Notes under the pieces: generated by a model
Databases searched by the model: none
Seen by the model: the letters and a program-made list of their open reading frames with translations, nothing else
What the model was told of the DNA's origin: nothing
Shown: piece by piece, positions 1 to 7,989 of the stretch
Numbering within the stretch: the stretch's first letter is position 1
Layout of the letters: each line of letters begins with the position of its first letter
Made by a program: the position numbers and the translations under genes
Assembly: GCF_021531995.1 (NCBI RefSeq)
Contig: NZ_JAFBIZ010000005.1
Location: 1 to 59,012, forward strand
Reading direction: 5' to 3'
Source: Faecalicatena contorta
GTDB lineage: Bacteria; Bacillota; Clostridia; Lachnospirales; Lachnospiraceae
Length of the DNA stretch: 59,012 bases

Positions 1-17
1 ATATAAAAATGCAATAA

Positions 18-314
18 AATGCTCCACTGCTTTTCAACAAACATATAGATTTTTTTCAATTTGATATGCTTTCCTGTGGAGAACTATGTGCCTGCAGGAT
101 CCTTGAAGAATTTCATATCACTCAGCCTACCTTATCTCACGATATGAAAGTATTAATCGAAGCAAATATTGTAATTGATCGTAGAGAAGGGAAGAATACC
201 TACTACTCCCTGAACCAGGAACAGTTGGATTCTTTTTACCAGAGTCTTGGATACATTATTTCTGACAAGGATGACTGTATATGCCATCCTGGTATTTCCT
301 GTGATTGCCATTGA
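18..314 (+). pseudogene. arsR: ArsR/SmtB-family repressor, N-terminally truncated
   Basis: This is the C-terminal two thirds of an ArsR-type winged-helix metalloregulator. The reading frame opens after a stop at 15-17 and contains no credible start with a ribosome site; the first ATG (66) falls just before the family's metal-site segment SCGELCAC. The recognition helix (QPTLSHDMKVL) and the wing (REGKNTYYSL) follow. The tail is rich in Cys and His (DCICHPGISCDCH), which could bind metal. Intact family members are about 100-120 residues and begin roughly 30 residues further upstream, where this frame reads as unrelated sequence with a stop. It lies directly before a broken acr3 arsenite permease, so the two look like a former arsenic operon. 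A longer gene with a frameshift beyond the left window edge cannot be excluded. Confidence 0.6.
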
Positions 315-410
315 TGCCAATGTGATTTTTCCTGTAAGGTTTTGCATTGGTTTTTATATGATTTTTAAATAGAATAATTTCTATATTTCAATATGATGAG
401 GTATAAACTT

Positions 411-1351
411 ATGAAAAAAGAAGAAAAAAATACAGGAATTAATTTTTTCCAGCGATACCTGACAGTATGGGTGTTTCTTTGCATGATCGCAGGTGTCCTG
501 TCAGGACATTTTGCTCCCGCACTGCCTGCACTTTTGAGCAGATTGGAATACGCCCGGATCTCCATCCCGATGGCTGTACTCATCTGGATTATGATCTATC
601 CTATGATGCTGAAGGTAGACTTTCAGAGTATACGGAATGTCGGCAAGAATCCCAAAGGCCTGTTTGTCACATGGATCGTCAACTGGCTGATAAAGCCATT
701 TACCATGTATGGAATCGCATCTCTGTTCTTTTTTGTAATTTTTAAAGGACTGATCACGCCAGAACTGGCAACGGAATATCTGGCGGGAGCCGTTTTGCTC
801 GGAGCAGCCCCCTGTACTGCCATGGTCTTTGTATGGAGTACGCTGACACATGGCAATCCGGCTTATACCGTTGTTCAGGTGGCAACAAATGACCTGATTA
901 TTCTGATTGCTTTTGTACCGATCGTAAAGTTCCTGTTAGGTGTATCAAATGTAATGGTTCCTTTTGATACATTAATTCTCAGCGTTATATTGTTTGTGGT
1001 CATTCCGCTGGCCGGAGGTATCCTGACCCGTATCCTGGTAATCAAACACAAAGGGGCTGATTATTTTGAAAAGATATTTACCCATAAATTTTCTTCTTCA
1101 TTGCTTATGGAACCTGCAGGTTACTGAAATTGCCCCATAATACAGCAGCTCCTGCCGGAATGATTGGTGCTTCCAATTTCTTCGAGCTGGCGGTCGCAGT
1201 CGCTGTTGCATTGTTTGGCACAACCAGCCCTGCTGCACTTGCCACTACAGTAGGTGTACTGACAGAGGTTCCGGTGATGTTGACTCTGGTGAAAATTGCG
1301 AACAGAACTACTTCTTGGTTTCCGGAAAGAACTGCTGCAAAATATCGATAA
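411..1351 (+). pseudogene. acr3: ACR3-type arsenite efflux permease, disrupted by internal deletion
   Basis: Residues from 411 to about 1100 match the N-terminal seven or so membrane helices of an ACR3 (BASS superfamily) arsenite permease, and 1100-1351 matches the C-terminal part ([20 protein letters not shown], then [17 protein letters not shown]). The two halves are in different frames: the first frame stops at 1124-1126, while the other frame reads [16 protein letters not shown] across the join. Compared with intact ACR3 proteins (about 350 residues) roughly 40 residues between the FTHKF and FFIAY segments are absent, and the loss is not a multiple of three. Start 411 is preferred because GATGAGGT lies about 10 bases upstream. 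The product should be non-functional. Family assignment is secure; the exact size of the loss needs an intact homologue. Confidence 0.8.
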
Positions 1352-1371
1352 ATCCTTTTGATACTTTCTTT

Positions 1372-1424
1372 CCCCCAACATCTCTTTCCAATGTTATAAT
1401 AAAAGAAAACTTACATGTTGGGGG
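1372..1424 (+). promoter_or_regulatory. Putative promoter -10 box bracketed by a 10-bp inverted repeat
   Basis: A TATAAT at 1395-1400 precedes the GPH transporter gene. It is bracketed by a perfect 10-bp inverted repeat, CCCCCAACAT at 1372-1381 and ATGTTGGGGG at 1415-1424. The arm centres are about 43 bp apart (close to four helical turns) and the repeat is centred on the -10 box. The right arm overlaps the ribosome binding site. No good -35 hexamer is visible 17 bp upstream, as expected for an activator-dependent or weak promoter. An operator for an unknown regulator is inferred; the left arm should lie upstream of the transcript, so an RNA hairpin is less likely. Confidence 0.45.
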
Positions 1425-1433
1425 TTAATACGA

Positions 1434-2786
1434 ATGAAAAATTTATCAACAGCAAAAATCTGGTGTTTTGCAGTCGGTCAGTTTGGCTGGTCCATGCTGT
1501 CCGGCATTATTTCGAACTGGCTGGTCTATTTTTATCAACCGGATGAAGCTGCCATGTCACAGGGGCAGACTTTATTGATCCCTCAGGGACTGGTGATTCT
1601 CGGAATCGTTACCGTCATTGGGGCAATTACTGCCTTTGGTCGTGTATTCGATGCTTTCACCGACCCTATGATCGCATCTTTATCGGATCGATGCACTTCG
1701 AAAAACGGACGCCGTATGCCGTTCCTGAAGTTTGCCGCTCTTCCGCTCGCCTTATCGACCGTTCTTGTCTTCTGGTCTCCGGTATCAAAAGTGAGCTGGA
1801 TCAATGCAGCATTCCTCTTTGTGATGGTCATGCTGTACTACCTCTCTATTACAGCCTACTGTACACCTTACAATGCGTTAATTCCGGAATTAGGACATAC
1901 ACAGCAGGAAAGGCTGAATATTTCCACAGTGATTTCGTTTACTTTTATCGCGGGAACCGCCGTTGCATATCTGGCGCCGTTCATCTGGGGGCTTTTTATC
2001 CCCGCTTTTGGAAGAATCAATGCAATCCGGATCACATTTACGATCATTGCCGCCATTGCATTCTTCTGCATGCTGGTTCCGGTTCTGACGATCCGGGAAA
2101 AAGATTATGTAAACACGATTCCTACCCAGGATTCTGCATTCCGTTCTCTGGTGTCTACATTTAAGAATGGAGAATTTCGCAAATTCGTCGGATCAGATAT
2201 CTTCTACTGGATCGCGATTACGATGTTTCAGACCGGACTTCCGTTCTTTGTCACCAGTCTGCTGAAACTGTCCGAAAGTATGACTACCATATATTTTATC
2301 GGCATGACCGCACTGTCTTTGATCTTTTATGTTCCGATCAACAAACTGGCGCCAAAGATCGGAAAGAAGAACCTGATTCTCTTTGCTTTTGCAATCTTCT
2401 GTGCGGCTTACTTTTATTCCGGATTCCTCGGCAGCATTCCCGGAATTCCACCCGTGGTTCAGGGCATGATCCTTACCGTCGTGGCTGCTCTCCCTATGGC
2501 AATTTTTGGTATTCTCCCTCAGGCAGTGGTTGCAGACGTTGCCCAGAGTGATGCCATCGATACCGGAAACAATCGGGAAGGTATGTTTTATGCTGCCAGA
2601 ACCTTTGCGTTCAAGCTTGGACAGAGCCTTGCAATGCTCCTGTTTACCGCAGTCTCCACAATCGGCTCCGGTACCGGAATGGGATACCGCATCGCAGCTC
2701 TTCTGGCGGCGGCACTTTGCTTTATCGGCGGATTCATCTTCCTGTTCTATAACGAACGAAAAATATTAGATAAGATTCAGGAGTAA
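1434..2786 (+). CDS. GPH-family (MelB-like) sugar:cation symporter
   Basis: A 450-residue, about twelve-helix membrane protein of the glycoside-pentoside-hexuronide:cation symporter family within the major facilitator superfamily. The family signature is seen near residues 65-90, where GRVFDAFTDPMIASLSDR is followed by the loop NGRRMPFLKF. A second conserved stretch near residue 375 (ADVAQSDAIDTGNNREGMFY) is typical of the C-terminal half. Such proteins import sugars or glycosides with Na+ or H+; the substrate here cannot be read from sequence. The start is set by GGGGG 7-10 bases upstream. The next gene, a hydrolase, begins 4 bases after its stop, so the two probably form an operon and the hydrolase may act on the imported compound. 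Length and motifs are normal. Confidence 0.85.
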   Translation: MKNLSTAKIWCFAVGQFGWSMLSGIISNWLVYFYQPDEAAMSQGQTLLIPQGLVILGIVTVIGAITAFGRVFDAFTDPMIASLSDRCTSKNGRRMPFLKFAALPLALSTVLVFWSPVSKVSWINAAFLFVMVMLYYLSITAYCTPYNALIPELGHTQQERLNISTVISFTFIAGTAVAYLAPFIWGLFIPAFGRINAIRITFTIIAAIAFFCMLVPVLTIREKDYVNTIPTQDSAFRSLVSTFKNGEFRKFVGSDIFYWIAITMFQTGLPFFVTSLLKLSESMTTIYFIGMTALSLIFYVPINKLAPKIGKKNLILFAFAIFCAAYFYSGFLGSIPGIPPVVQGMILTVVAALPMAIFGILPQAVVADVAQSDAIDTGNNREGMFYAARTFAFKLGQSLAMLLFTAVSTIGSGTGMGYRIAALLAAALCFIGGFIFLFYNERKILDKIQE

Positions 2787-2790
2787 TCAT

Positions 2791-3795
2791 ATGAAACATT
2801 CAATGATATTGTCAGACACCCGGTATCAGGAACAGATGGATCATCTCGTAATACCTTATCTAACACAGCGGATGGAAACATTCTGTCTGGAACGGGAACC
2901 TGAAAAGAAACTATATGGCGTCAGATATCTGGCGGATTCCCCTGCCGGAATCATTCTGATCTCACATGGTTTTACAGAAACAGCAGAAAAATATCTGGAG
3001 ATGGCCTATTATTTTGTCAATGCAGGATATCATACCTACATCATCGACCATTGCGGACATGGGAGAAGTTACCGGTTGGTGAAAGATCCTTCTCTGGTAC
3101 ATATCGACCGCTACGAACGATATGTGCAGGATCTGTTGTATACAGCCGAATATGCCAAAAAAGCACATCCGGATCTTTCTGCCAATCTGTATGGTCATTC
3201 TATGGGCGGAGGCGTTGCAGCCGCAGCGGCAGCATACAATCCTCAGGATTTTCACAGAGTCATTCTGTCCTCGCCTATGATCCGCCCCTCTACAGGGAAT
3301 GTTCCCTGGGCTGTGGCGGGTCTGATCGCTTCTGTATGCTGCAGGATCGGAAAGTCAGAAGCTTATGTGCTCGGACAGCGTCCGTATCAGGGAAAAGAAG
3401 CTTTTGAAGACAGTGCTTCCCAGTCAGAAGCCAGATTCTCCTATTATAATGACATCAAAGCGCAGGAGCCTTTGTTCCATACGAGTGCAGCTTCCTTCGG
3501 ATGGCTGCATGAGGCCATGCGGCTGAATCATTTTCTTCAGGCAAAGGCATGGAAACAGATACACTCACCTGTTCTGCTCTTTCAGGCAGAGCAGGATGCT
3601 TTCGTATCTGAAAAAGAACAACAGCGATTCATCGCCAAATTGAACAGGCAAAACAAACCGGTCCTGATCGGCACGGACACGGTTCCCTTTGCTCAATGCA
3701 TTCGTATGCCGGATACCAGACATGAAATATTCAGCTCCGACACAGATGTACTGGATAACTATTGGGACAAAATCATACATTTTCTCAGTGACTGA
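2791..3795 (+). CDS. Alpha/beta hydrolase, lysophospholipase L2 / monoacylglycerol lipase-like
   Basis: A 334-residue serine hydrolase of the alpha/beta fold without signal peptide, so probably cytoplasmic. The oxyanion-side motif ISHGFTETAEKY near residue 55 and DHCGHGRS near residue 90 are typical of PldB/monoglyceride-lipase proteins. The nucleophile elbow GHSMGG places the catalytic Ser near residue 136; the likely Asp is in AEQDAF near 268 and the His in DTRHE near 310. It would cleave an ester in a lysolipid, monoacylglycerol or acylated sugar. It sits 4 bases behind the GPH transporter with its own GGAG, so co-transcription is likely. The substrate is not known; the operon suggests an acylated glycoside as an alternative to a lipid. 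Confidence 0.75.
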   Translation: MKHSMILSDTRYQEQMDHLVIPYLTQRMETFCLEREPEKKLYGVRYLADSPAGIILISHGFTETAEKYLEMAYYFVNAGYHTYIIDHCGHGRSYRLVKDPSLVHIDRYERYVQDLLYTAEYAKKAHPDLSANLYGHSMGGGVAAAAAAYNPQDFHRVILSSPMIRPSTGNVPWAVAGLIASVCCRIGKSEAYVLGQRPYQGKEAFEDSASQSEARFSYYNDIKAQEPLFHTSAASFGWLHEAMRLNHFLQAKAWKQIHSPVLLFQAEQDAFVSEKEQQRFIAKLNRQNKPVLIGTDTVPFAQCIRMPDTRHEIFSSDTDVLDNYWDKIIHFLSD

Positions 3796-3809
3796 ACGGA
3801 GTGTTGCAA

Positions 3810-4301
3810 TTAATAAAATTGCAGTTCACCGGTTTCTCGATTATGCTCCTCTGCCTTTCGTACCAGAAAAACGGTAAATGCGATCATGATACACAGGCAG
3901 AGTATTAATCCGGCCAGATCCGCGATCCAGCCCTTCCCCTCTTCCCGGATATGAAATACAAACCGGATGATGTTAAGACAATAGGTTAGCGGAAATACAC
4001 AGGATATCAGCTTCGCCCACCATGGAAAACAGCTGACTGGTATCCTGCTGCCGGAAAATAATGTCATCGGAGTATCCAGCAGATTCATGACAATAGACGC
4101 ATCTCTTGAGAACAAGAATATGGCATTCAGCATTCCTCCCCATATTGTGGATGAGATGATCAGCAAAAAAAATACCAGCGGTAACAGGAAGATATTCTGA
4201 AGCTTAAGCGTACCGGTATCAATCAATATAAATACGCAAAAGCAACAGAACATCCAGACTTCCTGTATGAGCGCCCCCAACGCCTTTCCATAATTCATCG
4301 C
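3810..4301 (-). pseudogene. ABC-2 type permease remnant, N-terminus missing
   Basis: This stretch encodes the last 160 or so residues of an ABC-2 membrane subunit, with several hydrophobic helices and a family-like segment PMTLFSGSRIPVSCFP. It has no start of its own: the frame runs in from the C-terminus of the ABC ATPase (EEVLMKIINQ) without a stop. Aligned by eye with the other permease of the locus (MNIGRVLISELREG against MNYGKALGALIQEV), about the first 90 residues are missing. A deletion has therefore joined the ATPase 3' end to the middle of this permease gene. The ATPase itself carries two stops, so no complete exporter can be made. Confidence 0.75.
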
Positions 4302-5126
4302 CTGATTGATAATTTTCATCAGTACTTCTTCCAGCCCCGGTTCCTGTCCATCCCTATCTACAGACAGATACTTCTTTAATTCTTCCTTCGTTCCCCGGGC
4401 AATCATCTCTCCCTAATCCAAGACATAGATATAATCACAGAGTTCCTCTGCCTCACTGATGTAGTGTGTCGTGAGCAGTACTTCTTTCTTGTCTTTTCTG
4501 GCTAATTTCATGTTCAGCTGCCGGATTTCTTTCGCAATCATAATATCTAATCCAAGTGTCGGTTCATCCAGAAATATATAATCCGGGTCGTTGATCAGTC
4601 CTCTTGCAATCTGAAGTCACTGTTTCATACCCTTCGAATACCGTTCTACGGGTATATCTGCAGCTTCTTCCAGACCTACAATCTTCAGCAAACGGTCTAT
4701 TCTGTCATGTAACAGTGCTCCGCTTAATCCATACAGACTTCCAAAGTACCTGAGATTTTCTTTTGCCGTCAGTCTCCAGTACAGATTTCTCTCTCCGCCT
4801 GATATCATATTAATCCGCTCTTTCACCCACAGATGATTTTTTATGGCATCTACACCATTCATCATCAGACTCCCGGAAGACGGCTTGATCACAGAGGCAA
4901 GCATGCGTATCGTTGTGGTCTTTCCGGCGCCGTTGATTCCCAGCACACCTATGATATTTCCCTGGGGAATCTCCAGTGAAATGTCTTTTACAGCATGAAT
5001 GACCCTTTTTCGCTTTGATCCAAACATACTCTTTTTTTCTTTTAAAACATAATCCTTGCACAAATGTACTGCTTTTATCTTATGATTATTTTCTGCTCTT
5101 TTGAGTTCTTCATTTTCAAAATACAT
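4302..5126 (-). pseudogene. ABC transporter ATP-binding subunit with two in-frame stops
   Basis: The gene starts at 5126 behind GAGGAG and encodes a drug/lipid-exporter type ATPase: Walker A GINGAGKTT near residue 65 and the signature YSKGMKQ near 165. An in-frame TGA at 4619-4617 follows at once, exactly where most homologues have Arg. The frame then continues without error through LQIARGLIND, Walker B YIFLDEPTLGLD and the switch region LLTTHYISEAEEL, hits a TAG at 4415-4413 after YIYVLD, and resumes as GEMIARGTKEEL. All parts are collinear, so the gene is complete but nonsense-mutated. Its 3' end is fused in frame to a truncated permease. Loss of function is the simplest reading. Confidence 0.85.
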
Positions 5127-5154
5127 CCTGCTTTCTCCTCATTTACCCATATAT

Positions 5155-5964
5155 TTACCAAAATACGCTTTCTACTAATTTACGTTCCATGTGCATATAC
5201 CAGACTGCCCCTACCATCAGATAAACACCGGATAACACAAGTACCTGCAGGATCAATGATCCGTTCGCTGACAGATTCTGGCGCCCAATCACCACGTTTC
5301 AGAACAATGTCACTGCCGGCGTCAGTGGAAAAATCTGAGCAAATTTCCGCACCCACCCCGGAAGATACTGAATCGGATAGGTAATTCCACAGGTCAGACT
5401 CATGGTTACAAATAAAGTATTCTGTGTCAGATAAGTATCCCTTGTATACAGCATGACTGAAGACAACAGGATTCCCTTACAGAAAAAGCCAAATACCGCC
5501 AATAGGATTACCGATATTGCACGAAATGAGAGCATAGATTTTACATTTGCTCCCAGAACAGCTCCCACCGCCAACACAGCTCCGAACTCTAACAGCGCCC
5601 GTGTTGTCTGTTCCAGCAGACATCCCACGAAATAATGACTCCGGGGAGCCGGAGATAACAGAAGTGGCTCCAGCGTTCCTTCCCGCAGTTCACTGATCAG
5701 CACACGCCCAATATTCATCAGCGTTGCAACAGCCAGAACATTTAGTGCAGATCCCAATACGATATAGGTCATATAGTCCGCTCCGTCCGTATATCCTGCG
5801 AACTCACTGCCCAGGCTTTCCCTGGCCAGATAATGATATAAAAAATATGGAACTATGATCTGTGTTACCCCGGTCACGATTCTGGATACCATAAAGGACC
5901 ATGGAACTGCTCGCATAATACCTGTCCTGTTTTTCCGATAGATAGAAAAAATGATCCTCCACAT
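5155..5964 (-). pseudogene. ABC-2 type permease with premature TGA
   Basis: An ABC-2 membrane subunit starting at 5964 behind AAGGAG. It begins MWRIIFSIYRKNRTG and has about six hydrophobic helices, including LISELREGTLEPLLLSP, a typical cytoplasmic loop of daunorubicin/nodulation-type permeases. The frame stops at a TGA (5301-5299) after PLTPAVTLF, then continues collinearly for 47 residues (NVVIGRQNLSANG to LVESVFW) to a TAA at 5157-5155. The total, about 269 residues, equals a normal family member, so a single CGA-to-TGA change probably created the stop. A shortened protein lacking the last helix might still be made. It belongs to one former exporter operon with the downstream ATPase and second permease. 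Confidence 0.8.
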
Positions 5965-5996
5965 TCTTCTTCATACTCCTTTCTCCACATATCTTT

Positions 5997-6871
5997 CTAT
6001 TGCAGCATCGTTTCATAAAATGCATATGGAATATAATCAATCATCTCTGTTACGAATTCATATTTCATGTAAAATCCCTGTTTGGATTTGCGGACAAGCC
6101 CCGCGGCTTTCATGATCTTTAGGTGCTTTGAAACGGCTGCTTCGCTGATTCCCATCTCACAGGCCAGATCCCTGGTCGTACAGATTCCATCCATCAGATG
6201 TCGGATGATCTGAAGCCTCGTGCCGTCTCCCAGAGTCTTGAATATCCACACGAAATCTTTGGGAATCCTGTATTCCGACTGCTCGACGATCACTCCTTTC
6301 ACAATCTCTAATTCATTTGGATTGTGATATAACCACAGATGTGGTGCCACAAAAGTGCTGGCTGTTATGAATATTGAATGGATATCTTCTTTCAGATAGC
6401 GATATTCTCTGTTCTTCAGATATGTGACCGTATCCTGTTCCACACAAAGCCTCGGATGAATCTTTTTACACCATTCCCACAATCCTTCATTTTCACATTT
6501 TTCCCGTTCTTTCTTAAGGATACGTCCAAGGTATGCTCGCAAGATTGCTTCTTCTCTTCGGAAAATTTCACGATAATAAGATAGATCGTCATTTTCCGGA
6601 AATAAGATAACATCTCTACGATCTCCATCTGACGGATCTCGCTCCATCTGTCAGAATCAATAATGATGGTCCAGGTATTCGTAATCTCGTCCAGCTCCCT
6701 GATTCGCCCGATCAGCTCCGGAGACGACTTTTCTTTTGATTCCGCCCATTTTTTTCTGGAGGCATGGTGCTCCGGATTCGACAGTACATGCATGGAAAAA
6801 AACATTTCCCAGGACGGAAGAACAGAAAATACAATTTCCGTATTCTTCTCCCGAAATATATCTAATATCAC
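5997..6871 (-). pseudogene. ArsR-type winged-helix regulator, frameshifted
   Basis: A regulator of about 290 residues split between two frames. The first part starts at a GTG (6871) behind GGAAGGAG and reads VILDIFREKNTEIVFSVLPS to SEIRQMEIVEMLS; the second part, from about 6605 to 5997, reads PENDDLSYYREIFRREEA through a C-terminal ArsR-like winged helix (FKTLGDGTRLQIIRHLMDG, EMGISEAAVSKHLKIM). Both parts match one protein type, in which a long N-terminal domain precedes the DNA-binding domain. The frame changes near 6590-6615. It lies immediately upstream of the ABC exporter operon, which it presumably controlled. Either fragment alone lacks the other domain, so regulation is probably lost along with the exporter. 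Confidence 0.7.
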
Positions 6872-6936
6872 ACTTTTTCTCCTTCCACTAATTAACAATC
6901 TGGTTAACCGTTCGTTGTTTTGCTTTAAGCGTGTGT

Positions 6937-6965
6937 ATTATAAGAATGTGGTCCCGTTTTGTCAA
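6937..6965 (-). promoter_or_regulatory. Sigma-A promoter of the ABC-exporter regulator operon
   Basis: TTGACA (6965-6960) and TATAAT (6942-6937) are separated by exactly 17 bp on the minus strand, a consensus housekeeping promoter. Transcription would start near 6930, about 60 bases before the GTG start of the frameshifted regulator. A perfect GGTTAACC palindrome at 6902-6909 lies in the early transcribed region and may be an operator remnant. Confidence 0.8.
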
Positions 6966-6996
6966 CATGTTTTTCCTTCACAATTCCAATTAAAAT

Positions 6997-7033
6997 AGAG
7001 CCGATGACCTCTCTTTTGAAAACCATCGACTCT
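6997..7033 (-). terminator. Terminator after barstar
   Basis: On the minus strand AGAGTCGATG pairs with CATCGGCTCT (nine Watson-Crick pairs and one G-T) around a 17-base loop, followed by ATTTTAATT. It lies 34 bases after the barstar stop and before the regulator promoter. The U tract is weak. Confidence 0.6.
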
Positions 7034-7066
7034 GTTTTAATGTATATTTTTCTTATTCTCTATTCC

Positions 7067-7321
7067 TTATGCATAACCTTCACATTTTAATCCTGGATTT
7101 TCCCGACATGCATCCGCAAGAACTCTCTCAACTTTCTTATACCACGCCCCCGCCTGATCTTCATGTTCAATCACAACTACCGTATCCGTAAGCTCTGTCA
7201 GGCAGTCATACAGCGCATCCAGATTATTGCCAAAGTATTCCGGCAGCTGAAACTGTTCCTTCAGATATGCAAATGTATCCTCTCTGTTTTCCATCCTGCC
7301 TGCGTCCAGTATCACTCTCAT
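7067..7321 (-). CDS. Barstar-family ribonuclease inhibitor
   Basis: An 84-residue cytoplasmic protein of the barstar family, which blocks barnase by inserting an acidic helix into its active site. The inhibitory segment QLPEYFGNNLDALYDCL near residues 24-40 keeps the leucine-rich helix and both key aspartates (the DALYD positions equivalent to barstar Asp35 and Asp39). Start 7321 is chosen because the barnase gene ends 4 bases upstream and GTGAGG lies in its last codons, giving tight translational coupling; longer starts would run into barnase. The pair makes sense as toxin and immunity: the inhibitor protects the cytoplasm before the ribonuclease is exported. Confidence 0.85.
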   Translation of the reverse strand: MRVILDAGRMENREDTFAYLKEQFQLPEYFGNNLDALYDCLTELTDTVVVIEHEDQAGAWYKKVERVLADACRENPGLKCEGYA

Positions 7322-7325
7322 CTTC

Positions 7326-7826
7326 TTATTCCTCACCATATAACAATTCAAAAGTTTCATAATGATCTTCCGTATAATAGATCAGGCCATCATCTGAATA
7401 CACAATCCTCTTCGCGTTCCGGCGCCCCCCTTCATAATCAATATCACATTCATGGTAAGTCCGTCCATCCGCTTCCGGAAGAGCTCCCTCGTAATTACCA
7501 AAATAATCACCGCCGATACTTTTGCCCGGTGCAACCTCATCCAGATTGCCCTCTTTACTGTTCCAGCCAAGGGACTGTGCTTCCTTCTTCGTAATATAAT
7601 TCTCCGGCAGATGTCCAAATTCATTCAGATACGCCGCCACTTCTTCCTTAGACGTATACTCGCCGGATTCCTCAACCAGCCCTTCCGGCTCCTGCTGCGC
7701 CTCCTGGCTCGTTTCCTGTTGCCCGGAAGATGTATCGTCCGTCTCCACATTCTGGTTTCCACAGCCTGCCAAAAGACAGAACATTAATAAAAACAACCCT
7801 ATAAGATACTTAATCTTTTTCCTCAT
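7326..7826 (-). CDS. Barnase-family guanyl-preferring ribonuclease, lipoprotein form
   Basis: A 166-residue protein starting at 7826 behind GGAGG. Residues 1-22 form a lipoprotein signal peptide ending in the lipobox LLAGC; a Glu/Gln/Ser-rich linker follows to about residue 55. The rest is a full barnase domain: NYITKKEAQSLGW, APGKSIGGDYFGNYEG, the general base Glu in YHECDIDYEGG, both active-site arginines in RRNAKRIVYSD, and the catalytic His in EDHYETF. All catalytic residues are present, so it should be active. Classical barnase is freely secreted; the lipobox implies attachment to the outer membrane face or slow release. The barstar gene follows immediately. Role as a nutrient RNase or as an antibacterial effector cannot be separated from sequence. 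Confidence 0.85.
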   Translation of the reverse strand: MRKKIKYLIGLFLLMFCLLAGCGNQNVETDDTSSGQQETSQEAQQEPEGLVEESGEYTSKEEVAAYLNEFGHLPENYITKKEAQSLGWNSKEGNLDEVAPGKSIGGDYFGNYEGALPEADGRTYHECDIDYEGGRRNAKRIVYSDDGLIYYTEDHYETFELLYGEE

Positions 7827-7896
7827 ATAATCCTCCAACTTATCCCATAGTTTCCCACATATAATTTAGGGGAATTCCACTTCCTTCGTGGATAAA

Positions 7897-7930
7897 TCCC
7901 TTTTTAGCCATAAAAATCGGCAAAAAGGGA
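7897..7930. repeat. Hairpin upstream of the barnase gene
   Basis: TCCCTTTTT (7897-7905) and AAAAAGGGA (7922-7930) form a 9-bp inverted repeat around a 16-base loop. It stands next to the longer palindrome at 7940-7989, and the short segment between them (CAGGGGTTTT) resembles neither coding nor promoter sequence. It may be part of the same small repeat element. Confidence 0.5.
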
Positions 7931-7939
7931 CAGGGGTTT

Positions 7940-7989
7940 TAATAATTTGGGACGGGGAATTTTTAAAAATTCCCCGTCCCAAATTATTA
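7940..7989. repeat. 50-bp perfect palindrome (terminator or REP/MITE-like element)
   Basis: Bases 7940-7989 form a perfect palindrome with 25-bp arms and no spacer; the core is GGGACGGGG(AATTTTT) facing its complement. It begins on the stop codon of the Na/Pi transporter (minus strand), so it can act as its terminator. Perfect long arms and the GGGACGGGG core look more like a small repetitive element than a standard terminator; the same GGGACGGGGA word occurs in the serine-dehydratase terminator loop near 46180. Genome copy number decides between the two readings. Confidence 0.75.

Noticed and set aside
4617-5301. Read-through or selenocysteine at the in-frame TGA codons of the ABC genes
   Set aside because: Homologues have Arg, not Cys, at the clear site; no SECIS-like hairpin was seen; a TAG and a fusion in the same locus point to decay.
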